A stretch of 64,000 nucleotides of DNA from Bradyrhizobium sp. BTAi1 (GTDB taxonomy: Bacteria > Pseudomonadota > Alphaproteobacteria > Rhizobiales > Xanthobacteraceae). The notes under the pieces are model-generated. The model saw only the letters and a list, made by a program, of their open reading frames with translations, had not been told where the DNA came from and searched no databases. The DNA lies in the NCBI RefSeq assembly GCF_000015165.1, contig NC_009485.1, positions 8,200,688-8,264,687 of the forward strand, given 5' to 3'. Positions 35,227 to 43,554 of this stretch are shown here, one piece after another. Numbering within the stretch: the stretch's first letter is position 1; each line of letters starts with the position of its first letter. The position numbers and the translations under genes were made by a program.

Positions 35227-36357
35227 TCACGCGCCAGCCGCAGCGATGGCCGCCCGGAAGCGGCGCAAGGTGAGCGCCAGGACCAGCGCGCCGATGCCGG
35301 CCACCGCCAGAAATTGCGGCCAGACCACATCGAGCCCGGCGCCGCGATACAGGATCGACTGCGCGAAGGACACGAAGTGGGTCGACGGCGACGCCTGCAT
35401 GATCGTGGCGAGCCAGACCGGCTGGCTTTCGACCGGCGTCATCGCACCGGACAACAGGTTCATCGGCACCGCCACCAGGATGTAGAGCAGGCCGAGTTGC
35501 GGCATCGATCGCGCGATGGTGCCGAGAAAAAGACCCACGGCGGTGGCGAAGAACAGATAGAGCACTGTCCCGGAGAGAAAGAGCGGAACAGACCCGTTGA
35601 TCGGAACCTGCAGATACCAACGCACGACGACGTAGAGAGCCACTGCAACGGCGACCGCGATGACCAGCGCATTGGCCCAGATCTTCGACATCGCGATCTC
35701 GAAGGGCGAGAGCGGCATCACCAGGAGATGATCCATCGTGCCATGCTCGCGCTCGCGCACCAGCGCCGCGCCGGCCAGGATGATGGCCAGCATGGTGACG
35801 CTGTTGATGATGCCCATCACGCCCTCGAACCAGGCGGTGGTGATGTTGGGATTGAAGGCGATCCGCGTCACCAGATTGACCGGCGCCTGCACCGGGACCT
35901 CCGAGCGGGCGACGAACCAGGCCACCTCGGTCGTGATGATCTGGAGCGCATAGCCCGAGCCGATCCCGGCCTGGATCATCGCGGTGGCGTCGACATTGAC
36001 CTGCACCGACGGCTTGCGCCCGGCGAGAACGTCGCGCTGGAAATTCGGCGGAATGTCGAGGACGAAGGTGAAGCGGCCGCTGTTCATCAGCGGCTCGACC
36101 TCGCGCTGGGTGATGGAGATGGGGCGCTGAAAATAAGGCGGCAGGAATGCAGCTGCGATGCGGCGCGACAGCTCGGAATTGTCCTCGTCGACGACGGCGA
36201 TCGAGGCGCGGTGCAGCTCCTGGGAGCTGCTCTGCGCCTGGCTGATCACCGCCACCGTGAACGAGTAGATCACGAGCCCGATCAGCACGACGTCGCCGAA
36301 CAGGCTGCGCAGCTCCTTGGTGCCGAGCCAGAAGATATTGGACAGCGAGCGAACCAT
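35227..36357 (-). CDS. ABC-2 type permease, YhhJ-like
   Basis: The 376-residue protein has an N-terminal helix (FGDVVLIGLVIYSFTVAVI), a large extracytoplasmic domain, and a C-terminal cluster of five helices starting at ITTAWFEGVMGIINSVTMLAIILAGAALVREREHGTMDHLLVMPLSPFEI, the ABC-2 family signature. It follows the RbbA-like ATPase-permease by 3 bp. Together with the HlyD-type protein this is the yhiI-rbbA-yhhJ arrangement known from E. coli. The two permease parts (this one and the C-terminal half of the RbbA-like protein) should form the channel. Confidence 0.92.
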   Translation of the reverse strand: MVRSLSNIFWLGTKELRSLFGDVVLIGLVIYSFTVAVISQAQSSSQELHRASIAVVDEDNSELSRRIAAAFLPPYFQRPISITQREVEPLMNSGRFTFVLDIPPNFQRDVLAGRKPSVQVNVDATAMIQAGIGSGYALQIITTEVAWFVARSEVPVQAPVNLVTRIAFNPNITTAWFEGVMGIINSVTMLAIILAGAALVREREHGTMDHLLVMPLSPFEIAMSKIWANALVIAVAVAVALYVVVRWYLQVPINGSVPLFLSGTVLYLFFATAVGLFLGTIARSMPQLGLLYILVAVPMNLLSGAMTPVESQPVWLATIMQASPSTHFVSFAQSILYRGAGLDVVWPQFLAVAGIGALVLALTLRRFRAAIAAAGA

Positions 36358-36360
36358 GGT

Positions 36361-39108
36361 TCAGCGCTCCTGCTTGGGCAGCATGAGAAGGCTGAGCCCG
36401 GTCAGCACCGGAATGAAGACGAGCAGCACCAGGATGTCGGCGCCGACGTCGGCGAAGCCGAGCCCCTTGGTGAAGGTGCCGACGGTGATCGGGCGATAGT
36501 AGGTCATCGGAAAGCCCATGCCGATCACCCGGGCCACGCCGGACAGCGACGACACGGGCACCAGCATGCCCGAGAACTGGGTTGCCGGCAGCACCGTGAG
36601 GATCGCGGTGCCGAACAGCGCCGCGATCTGGGTTCGGCAGAAGGTCGATATCAGCATGCCGAAGCCGGTGGTGGTGAAGACGTAGACGAAGGTGCCGACC
36701 AGCAGCGGCAGAAAAGCGCCCTTGAGGGGAACCCTGAACAGGACGATGGCCATCACATACATGACGGCGAAGTTGACCAGTGCGACCGCAACATAAGGAA
36801 GCTGCTTGCCGAGCAGGAATTCGAGCCGTGTCACCGGCGTGACATAGAGATTGGTGATCGAGCCGAGCTCCTTTTCGCGGACCACGGCGAGCGCCATCAG
36901 GATTGCCGGAAACAGCGCCAGCAACAGCGCGATCGTGCTCGGGGCCATCGCATAGATGCTGTCGAAGGCCTGATTGTACTTGAAGCGGATCTCGACATTG
37001 ACCGGCGAGGCCGCCTGCGGCTGCGTCGTCTTGACCGCGGGGTCGGAGAGATAGAGCTGATGCGTGCCCTCGAGATAGCCGCGGATGGTCTCGGCCCGGA
37101 ACGGCATCGCGCCGTCGATCCAGGCCGACACGAAGGCCGGCCGGCCGCGCTTGATGTCAGCGCCGAAGTCGGGCGGGATCTCGATCGAGGCCTTGATGTC
37201 GCCGCTCTTCATGCGGCGCTCCAGCTCGGCATAGTCGGCCAGCGGCGGCTTCTCGACAAAATAGCGCGAGCCGCGCAGCTCCGCGAGATAGGCCCGGCTC
37301 TCCGGCGACTGGTCGCGATCGAGCGCGGCAAAGGTGAGATTATTGACATCGGTGGAGATGCCGAAGCCGATCACGATCATCAGGAACGCCGTTCCGAACA
37401 ACGCGAACATCAACCGGATCGGATCGCGAACCAGCTCCAGACCTTCGCGAATCGTATAGGCGAGCAGCCGCCGCAGGCTGAAGGCCGACCGACGCTGGCC
37501 ATCCCGGGGGCGATCGATCGGATCAGGATCCGCCTTCGCTTGCGTCAATGTGACCGGCGGGTCGGCAACGCCGGCGTCCTGTTCGAGAAAGGCGATGAAC
37601 GCCTGCTCGAGCGTCTGCACGCCCTTGGCCCGGATCAAGCCGTCGGGCGTGTCCGTTGCCAGCACGCGCCCCTCATGCATCAGCGACAGGCGGTCGCACC
37701 GGGCTGCCTCGTTCATGAAATGCGTGGAGACGAAGATCGTCATGGCGTCCTGGCGCGACAATTCGATCAGCAGCCGCCAGAATTGATTGCGCGCGACGGG
37801 GTCGACGCCCGATGTCGGCTCGTCGAGGATCAGCAGGTCCGGTTTGTGGACGATCGCCACCGCGAGCGACAGCCGCTGGCGGATGCCGAGCGGGAGGTCC
37901 GCGGCGAGACCGTCGATGTGCTCGGTCAGATCGCAGCGGTCGATCAGTTCCGCGATCCGCCGCTCGGCCTCCGCCGACGGCAGATGAAACAGCCGCGCAT
38001 GCAGCACCAGGTTCTGCCGCACGGTGAGCTCGCCATACAGCGAGAAGGCCTGCGACATGTAGCCGACGCGGCTGCGCGATTCATGATTGCCGGCCTCCAT
38101 CGAGCGGCCGAAAATCAGCGCCTCGCCGGCGCTCGGGGGCAGCAGCCCGGTCAGCATCTTCATCGTCGTGGTCTTGCCGCAGCCATTCGATCCGACGAAG
38201 CCGAAGATCTCGCCTTTGCGGATCTGGAAGTTCACGCCGTCGACGGCGGTGAAGTCGGCGAACCGGCAGGTCAGGTCGCGCGCGACGATGACCGTCTCCT
38301 GACTGCCATCGAGCTCGGATTTCTCCGGCATGTCGGCGGAGCGACCATCCGGCCGCTGCGGCAGCAGCGCGACGAAGGCCGCCTCGATCGAGCCTCCACC
38401 GGTCTGCGCCTTGAGCTCGGCCGGCGTACCGGTCGCCAGAATGCGCCCCTCATTCATCGCGATCAGCCAGTCGAACCGCTCGGCCTCCTCCATATAGGCG
38501 GTGGCGACGATGACACTCATGCCGGTGGCGCTGCGCGCGCGCAGCCGGTCGATCAGATCCCAGAACTGGCGCCGCGACAGCGGATCGACCCCGGTGGTGG
38601 GCTCATCCAGGATCAGGAAGTCCGGATCGTGGATCAGCGAGCAGCACAGGCCGAGCTTCTGCTTCATGCCGCCGGAGAGCTTTTTCGCCGGCCGGTCGGC
38701 GAAGTCGGACAACGCCGTCGCCTCCATCAGCTCGGCGATGCGCCAGTCGCGCTCGGCTCTGGTCTGGCCGAACAGACGGGCGAAGAACGCGATGTTCTCA
38801 CGCACGCTCAGATCAGGATAGAGATTCTTGCCGAGCCCCTGCGGCATGTAGGCGATGCGCGGGCAGACCTGTTCGCGCGCGCGCCGGTCGGCCATGTCGG
38901 CGCCGAGCACGACCGCCTGGCCGCTCTGGATCGCCCGCGCGCCGGCCAGGATTGACAGCAGCGAGGATTTGCCGACGCCGTCCGGTCCGATCAGTCCGAC
39001 CACGTATCCCGCGGGAATCGCGATCGAGACGTTATCGAGCGCCACGACATCCCGGTAGCGCTGCGAGACCTCTCTGACGACCGCGACCGGGCTTTCGCCA
39101 GAGGTCAT
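36361..39108 (-). CDS. rbbA: ABC transporter fusion: two ATPase domains plus ABC-2 permease, RbbA-like
   Basis: This 915-residue protein joins two ATPase domains to a permease. The first ATPase has Walker A GPDGVGKSS (residues 41-49), signature LSGGMKQKLGL and LILDEPTTGVDP. The second (from about 285) has GSNGCGKTT, a degenerate signature (LPLGIRQRLSLA) and LILDEPTSGVDP. The last 380 residues hold a membrane helix, a large periplasmic domain and a five-helix ABC-2 region (LALFPAILMALAVVREKELGSITNLYVTPVTRLEFLLGK). E. coli RbbA (911 residues) has the same plan; it was first described as a ribosome-associated ATPase. The start at 39108 overlaps the HlyD-type stop (ATGA). Confidence 0.9.
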   Translation of the reverse strand: MTSGESPVAVVREVSQRYRDVVALDNVSIAIPAGYVVGLIGPDGVGKSSLLSILAGARAIQSGQAVVLGADMADRRAREQVCPRIAYMPQGLGKNLYPDLSVRENIAFFARLFGQTRAERDWRIAELMEATALSDFADRPAKKLSGGMKQKLGLCCSLIHDPDFLILDEPTTGVDPLSRRQFWDLIDRLRARSATGMSVIVATAYMEEAERFDWLIAMNEGRILATGTPAELKAQTGGGSIEAAFVALLPQRPDGRSADMPEKSELDGSQETVIVARDLTCRFADFTAVDGVNFQIRKGEIFGFVGSNGCGKTTTMKMLTGLLPPSAGEALIFGRSMEAGNHESRSRVGYMSQAFSLYGELTVRQNLVLHARLFHLPSAEAERRIAELIDRCDLTEHIDGLAADLPLGIRQRLSLAVAIVHKPDLLILDEPTSGVDPVARNQFWRLLIELSRQDAMTIFVSTHFMNEAARCDRLSLMHEGRVLATDTPDGLIRAKGVQTLEQAFIAFLEQDAGVADPPVTLTQAKADPDPIDRPRDGQRRSAFSLRRLLAYTIREGLELVRDPIRLMFALFGTAFLMIVIGFGISTDVNNLTFAALDRDQSPESRAYLAELRGSRYFVEKPPLADYAELERRMKSGDIKASIEIPPDFGADIKRGRPAFVSAWIDGAMPFRAETIRGYLEGTHQLYLSDPAVKTTQPQAASPVNVEIRFKYNQAFDSIYAMAPSTIALLLALFPAILMALAVVREKELGSITNLYVTPVTRLEFLLGKQLPYVAVALVNFAVMYVMAIVLFRVPLKGAFLPLLVGTFVYVFTTTGFGMLISTFCRTQIAALFGTAILTVLPATQFSGMLVPVSSLSGVARVIGMGFPMTYYRPITVGTFTKGLGFADVGADILVLLVFIPVLTGLSLLMLPKQER

Positions 39109-40205
39109 GGCGCGGCTTGCAGGCGCGCCGGCCACGCCAGGTCAGCGTTCCACTTGACATACGCGACGCCGGGCAACCCGCTTCGCACGGCATCAGCATG
39201 CGCGGCCAGCCTGTCCTGATCGACGCGGACGCGGATGCGGAACATCAGCTTGTCGCGTTCGCTGCGGGTCTCGACGGTCTTCGGCGTAAACTGCGCCTGG
39301 CTTGCGACGAACGACACTTTGGCCGGAATGGGACGATCAGGATAGGCATCGAGCACGATACGCGCCTCGCTGCCGACCTTGATCTTGCCGACCTCCTCGG
39401 TCGGCAGGAACACGTCCATATAGACATAATTGACGTCGAGCATGGTGAAGACCTTGCCCCCGGCGCCGAGCACTTCGCCGATATTGGCGAGGCGATATTG
39501 GATGCGGCCGGCCTTCGGCGCGATCAGGGAATTGTCGGCGATCTGAACCGTGTAGAGCGCGACGTCGTGACGGACCGCTTCGAGAGCCCGCTCCGCTTCC
39601 GCCACCTTGGCCTGCGCACCGGCAAGGCCGGCGGTGGCGGCGCCGAGCGCCTGCTGGCGCTGATCGGCCAGTTCCTTGGTCGTCCAGCCGTTCTGCAGCA
39701 GGCTGCGGGTGCGCTCCATCTCCTGCTCGGCCAGCGTCTTCTGGGTCTGCAATTGGACGAGATTGGCGCGCGCCTGATCCACCACGTGCTGCGCCTGCTC
39801 GGCCTGGGCTCCCGCCTTCGACAGCGATTGCTGCAGCTCCCTGGTGTCCATCCGTGCGACGATCTGGCCAGCCTCGACGAGGTCGCCGATATCGGCGCGC
39901 AGCTCGGCGACACGTCCGGCATATTTGGTGGCGATGTCGATTTCGTCGGCCTCGATCCGGCCGTTGCTCATGCTGATGCCGATCGGCAGCGGCGGATGCA
40001 GACGCTGCCACCAGACATAACCGGCACCTCCAGCGCCACCGATCACAATCATCAGCACGAGAAGTGGCCACCATCTTCGTTTCGGCGGGACCGCATGGGC
40101 CGCGACCACCGGCAATGCGGCGCCATGCGCCGATGCCAGCGGCTTAGCCGGCTGCCGGTTCAGCGGCGCCAGATCGGCCACTTTCTCGGTTTCCTGCTGA
40201 TCCAT
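39105..40205 (-). CDS. HlyD-family periplasmic adaptor protein, YhiI-like
   Basis: This 366-residue membrane-fusion protein has one N-terminal membrane helix (WWPLLVLMIVIGGAGGAGYVWW), the first lipoyl half (GRIEADEIDIATKYAGRVAELRADIGDLVEAGQIVARMD), a coiled-coil hairpin of about 100 residues and the second lipoyl half with a beta-barrel (DNSLIAPKAGRIQYRLANIGEVLGAGGKVFTMLD). It should link the inner-membrane ABC exporter to an outer-membrane channel, which is not encoded nearby. The start at 40205 is chosen because GAGAGG lies upstream. First gene of the export operon. Confidence 0.92.
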   Translation of the reverse strand: MDQQETEKVADLAPLNRQPAKPLASAHGAALPVVAAHAVPPKRRWWPLLVLMIVIGGAGGAGYVWWQRLHPPLPIGISMSNGRIEADEIDIATKYAGRVAELRADIGDLVEAGQIVARMDTRELQQSLSKAGAQAEQAQHVVDQARANLVQLQTQKTLAEQEMERTRSLLQNGWTTKELADQRQQALGAATAGLAGAQAKVAEAERALEAVRHDVALYTVQIADNSLIAPKAGRIQYRLANIGEVLGAGGKVFTMLDVNYVYMDVFLPTEEVGKIKVGSEARIVLDAYPDRPIPAKVSFVASQAQFTPKTVETRSERDKLMFRIRVRVDQDRLAAHADAVRSGLPGVAYVKWNADLAWPARLQAAP

Positions 40206-40292
40206 GCACCAACGCCTCTCTTTCCCGGAGCAGGCGCTTCGTTTGCCACAGCCGAAGGGAACTCCATTGATACAGCTCAACAGCGATCGCGC

Positions 40293-40313
40293 CGCTGCGG
40301 TCCAGCCGCAGCG
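40293..40313. terminator. Stem-loop between AraC/small-ORF unit and export operon
   Basis: CGCTGCGG (40293-40300) pairs with CCGCAGCG (40306-40313) around a 5-base loop. It lies just downstream of the small membrane-protein gene, where a terminator is expected, but no T run follows. Confidence 0.35.
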
Positions 40314-40331
40314 ATCGTGATCACGTTTGAG

Positions 40332-40544
40332 TTAGGGCGCGGAGTCCGAGGTCGCGATCGCATGGATCAGGATCAGGCTGCCAAAGATGACGAACAGCGC
40401 AAATGCCTGGAATTCGCGCAGCGACATGTCGAGCAGAGCCATGATCCACTCGGCCGGCAGACCCGCGACCAGCAGCAGAAGAAAGGTGCTGGCTGCAATG
40501 AAGATACTGTCGAGAATTTTCAACGCGATCGTCTTGGAGGTCAT
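40332..40544 (-). CDS. Small membrane protein coupled to AraC regulator
   Basis: The 70-residue product starts MTSKTIALKILDSIFIAASTFLLLLVAGLPAEW and contains two hydrophobic segments (IFIAASTFLLLLVAGL and FQAFALFVIFGSLILIHAIA). I do not recognise a family. Its ATG at 40544 overlaps the stop of the AraC-type gene (ATGA), so it is translated as the second gene of that unit. An upstream in-frame ATG at 40565 would lie inside the regulator gene and is less likely. Role unknown. Confidence 0.68.
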   Translation of the reverse strand: MTSKTIALKILDSIFIAASTFLLLLVAGLPAEWIMALLDMSLREFQAFALFVIFGSLILIHAIATSDSAP

Positions 40545-41557
40545 TCGACGGCTCCGCCAGAGCATGCGTTCAAACGAAGGGCACGGCCGCAGACGCGATC
40601 GCCGCGGACCTCGCGCGGCGTCAGCCCGTATTGGCGGCGGAACGAGCGATTGAAATGCGACAGGTCGCCGAAGCCGACGTCATAGGCGATGCTCGCGATC
40701 GCCAGCGAACGACAGGCGGGATCGCACAGCATGCGATGCGCATTGGTCAGCCGGACCCCGGAGAGGAAGGCGGAGAAGGTGGTGCCGTCGATCTCGAACA
40801 GGCGCTGCACATAGCGCGGCGTCACATTCAGCTTGTCCGCCACGACGACGATCGAGAGATCGTGACGGGCACTGTTGGCAAGGATGAAGGCCTTGGCGAG
40901 CTTCAGCCGCGCGGCGCGCAAGCCTCTCGCACGCATCGTGTCGCCCAGATCAGCCGTCGGACCGATCGCCAAGGCCAGCAGATCCTGCACATGACGTATC
41001 GAGAGATTGAGCAGCTGGGTCTCGATTGCGTCCCCGCTGCTCATCAGCAAGCTCGCATAATGGTCGAGCAACTGCAGCGCGCCCCGGTCGGCTGGAATCG
41101 GTCGCATGATGGCGTCCTCGACGCTGACATCGGCGGCTTCGATCGCCATACGTGGAACAAGCAGCGTGAACGATCGGCCGGGGCTTGCGCGATGGAACGC
41201 GCACGGATCGGCACCGCTCAGGAGGACGGCCTGCCCTTCGCGCAACTCGCAGCTCTCGTTCCCCGATGCCACGAAGGCGACGCCGTTGCGATTGATCGCG
41301 AGAATGACGTTGTCGGCGCCGTGGGCCAGGTAGCAGCCGGATCGCGAGACCCGCGCCGGAGTGGCCCAGGCATCGAACAGCTGCAGGCCGGGCAATGTCA
41401 TCGCGCGATTGCGCGCCTTGAAGACGACCTGCGGCGCGGGCTCGAAATCGACGCGCAGCATCACCTGACCGTAGTGCTCGCGCCAGAGCGCCGCCCGCTC
41501 ATGCTCCGGAACATGGTCGGTCGAGAATTCGACAATGCGAGAATTGAGGTCTGACAT
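40541..41557 (-). CDS. AraC-family transcriptional regulator
   Basis: This 338-residue protein has an N-terminal cupin-like sensor domain of the AraC_binding_2 type (residues 15-200) and a C-terminal pair of helix-turn-helix motifs (LSIVVVADKLNVTPRYVQRLFEIDGTTFSAFLSGVRL and SIAYDVGFGDLSHFNRSFRRQYGLTPREVR). The length and layout match activators such as FeaR/NitR. It is followed by the overlapping small membrane-protein gene. The upstream 224 bases to the GFA gene are a divergent promoter region, so the GFA gene could be a target; no operator was identified. Confidence 0.92.
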   Translation of the reverse strand: MSDLNSRIVEFSTDHVPEHERAALWREHYGQVMLRVDFEPAPQVVFKARNRAMTLPGLQLFDAWATPARVSRSGCYLAHGADNVILAINRNGVAFVASGNESCELREGQAVLLSGADPCAFHRASPGRSFTLLVPRMAIEAADVSVEDAIMRPIPADRGALQLLDHYASLLMSSGDAIETQLLNLSIRHVQDLLALAIGPTADLGDTMRARGLRAARLKLAKAFILANSARHDLSIVVVADKLNVTPRYVQRLFEIDGTTFSAFLSGVRLTNAHRMLCDPACRSLAIASIAYDVGFGDLSHFNRSFRRQYGLTPREVRGDRVCGRALRLNACSGGAVE

Positions 41558-41781
41558 GCAATCACCCGCGACCTTTGCACTGAAATGCCATGCGGGGATC
41601 GATAGCGCCGAGGCGATGCAACGGGCGTCCTCCGATCAGGGGACGGCTCACGTGACACGAGCGTCGAATGTGAACTGGATCACGTGCGGTCGTGCGAACC
41701 CTGATGATGGTCGTTGCGGCCCAAGACGCATCCGCCCTGGAATGATGCCGTTCGCCCGTCTCACAACTGATGAGGACGAGG

Positions 41782-42204
41782 ATGATGCTGTCTGGACGAT
41801 GCTTTTGCGGAACGGTCGAAATCGAAGTGTCCGGCGCGCCCGAGGCGATGGGCTATTGCCACTGCCGCTCCTGCCGGTCATGGTCCGGCGGACCGGTCAA
41901 CGCTTTCAGCCTTTGGAAGCCGGAAGCTGTCAGAATCACGTCCGGGATTACACATCTCGCGATGTTCCAGAAGACGCCGCTGAGCCAGCGGCAATATTGC
42001 GCCAAATGCGGCGGCCATCTCATGACCACGCATCCGCCGCTCGGACTGATCGACGTGTTCGCGGCGACGCTGCCGGAGCTGGAATTTCAGCCGGCGGTGC
42101 ACGTCAACTACGCGGAGACCGTATTGCCGGTGCGCGATGGCTTGCCGAAATTGAAGGATTTTCCGCGCGAATTTGGCGGTTCCGGCGAGACGATGACAGA
42201 ATAG
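41782..42204 (+). CDS. GFA-family (glutathione-dependent formaldehyde-activating-like) zinc protein
   Basis: This 140-residue protein begins MMLSGRCFCGTVEIEVSG and has the Cys ligand groups typical of the GFA/Mss4-like fold: GRCFCG, GYCHCRSCR and QYCAKCGGHL. Family members bind two zincs; few have known activity, and formaldehyde activation applies only to Gfa itself. The start at 41782 is chosen because GAGG lies six bases before it; an ATG at 41770 is in frame. It is divergent from the AraC-type gene and stands alone. Confidence 0.85.
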   Translation: MMLSGRCFCGTVEIEVSGAPEAMGYCHCRSCRSWSGGPVNAFSLWKPEAVRITSGITHLAMFQKTPLSQRQYCAKCGGHLMTTHPPLGLIDVFAATLPELEFQPAVHVNYAETVLPVRDGLPKLKDFPREFGGSGETMTE

Positions 42205-42417
42205 CCGGGCGCAAGCTGGAGGCTCCGAGGCACGATCGCATCCGGGGCCTCACAACGGATGACCTGGACAAGCCTGGCCATCGCACCGCGTGCCGCGATC
42301 GGGATTCGTTGAACCCTCGCGCGCTCCCTGGCGACCCATGAAGGGAATGAACTCATCGCGACAGGGTTGACCGTTCAGACCGGCACGGCTGGCCTGGGCC
42401 AGCGCAGCGAGGTCACC

Positions 42418-43545
42418 GTGCGGAGCGAACTCTATGCGCAGGCGCTGGACGCCATCTATCACGGCTTTACGGAGCCGGACGGAATCGAGTCCGCATTGGA
42501 GTCGGTCAAGATCTTGATGGGCGCCGAAGGCGCGACCCTCGAAGTGATCGACAAGGCGGCACGCCGGCCGGTGACGTTTCAGAGCAGCGGCGTCGCATCG
42601 GCCGAAGGCGACGACTATCTCGCGCATTTCGCGCCACGCAATCCGCGCCTGCCGGTGGCGCTGAGCCAGCAGCAAGGCGGACTGTGCTGGGACTATCAGG
42701 TCATGGATGAGCGTGCCATGAACCGCGATCCGTTCTATGCCGAGTTCCTGCCGCGCGCCGGGCTTCGTTATTTCCTCTCGGTGGTGCTGGAGCAATCGCC
42801 GCAAAGTCTCGTCGCCTTCACCGTGCAGAGGACAGCGGCGCAGGGTCATGTGAGTGCGGCCGAGATCAAATTGATGCAGCGCCTGGCGCCTCATTTGCAG
42901 CGCGCTTACCGGATGCGGAGCCGGCTTGCCGCCGCCTATGGCCGCGATGCCACGACGAGCGCGCTCGATCTTCTGAAGGATGGCGTCGCATTGCTCGGCG
43001 CCAAGGGCGAGACCGTGTACCTCAATCCGAGCCTGCAGGCGATCTCGGCCGAGAGCGGATTGTTCCGGGTCGACAAGCGCGGAATTCATTTCAGCTCCGC
43101 AGATCTCCGCAGCCGCTATGCGCGCGCATTCGCCACGGCGGCGCGCGCCAGCGAACGTGCTGAGACAGACGCGGTGACCGACTTTGTGGCCGCGCGCGCC
43201 GACGGGCTGCCGCCCTGCACCGTCTCGCTGCGCGCGTTGCGGCATCCGCGGCTGCGCGCCGACGGCTCCGACGCCGCCGTGATCATGCTGGTGCACGACC
43301 CCTTGCGGGAGAGTGTTGCTGCACGCATGCTCCAGGAGCTCCATGGCCTGACCAGAGCGGAAGCGGAGCTCGCCTGCGCGTTGAGCACCGGCATGACGGC
43401 CGTCGAATACGCCGCGCGGCGCGGCGTCAGAGTCACCACGGTCTACACCCATCTGAAACGAACACGGGAGAAGACCGGATGGCGCAGCGTCGCCGAGCTG
43501 ACGCGGCGCGTCCACGAGATCTCGATCGGGCTGCGGACGAACTGA
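42418..43545 (+). CDS. LuxR-type transcriptional regulator
   Basis: This protein of about 375 residues has an N-terminal sensing region with GAF/PAS character (residues 1-290, including MLVHDPL at its end) and a C-terminal LuxR-type helix-turn-helix: LHGLTRAEAELACALSTGMTAVEYAARRGVRVTTVYTHLKRTREKTGWRSVAELTRRV. The start is uncertain: a GTG at 42418 has GCGAGG five bases upstream, while a TTG at 42367 would add 17 residues. It ends 9 bp before the convergent TPR-glycosyltransferase gene. Its signal and targets are unknown; no autoinducer synthase gene is present. Confidence 0.88.
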   Translation: MRSELYAQALDAIYHGFTEPDGIESALESVKILMGAEGATLEVIDKAARRPVTFQSSGVASAEGDDYLAHFAPRNPRLPVALSQQQGGLCWDYQVMDERAMNRDPFYAEFLPRAGLRYFLSVVLEQSPQSLVAFTVQRTAAQGHVSAAEIKLMQRLAPHLQRAYRMRSRLAAAYGRDATTSALDLLKDGVALLGAKGETVYLNPSLQAISAESGLFRVDKRGIHFSSADLRSRYARAFATAARASERAETDAVTDFVAARADGLPPCTVSLRALRHPRLRADGSDAAVIMLVHDPLRESVAARMLQELHGLTRAEAELACALSTGMTAVEYAARRGVRVTTVYTHLKRTREKTGWRSVAELTRRVHEISIGLRTN

Positions 43546-43554
43546 CCGCCGGAT

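Noticed and set aside
35035..38955. A 1306-codon open frame on the plus strand
   Set aside because: It lies exactly opposite the RbbA-like and YhhJ-like genes, its product is rich in Arg, His, Asp and Gln in the pattern of an antisense mirror, and it has no known fold.
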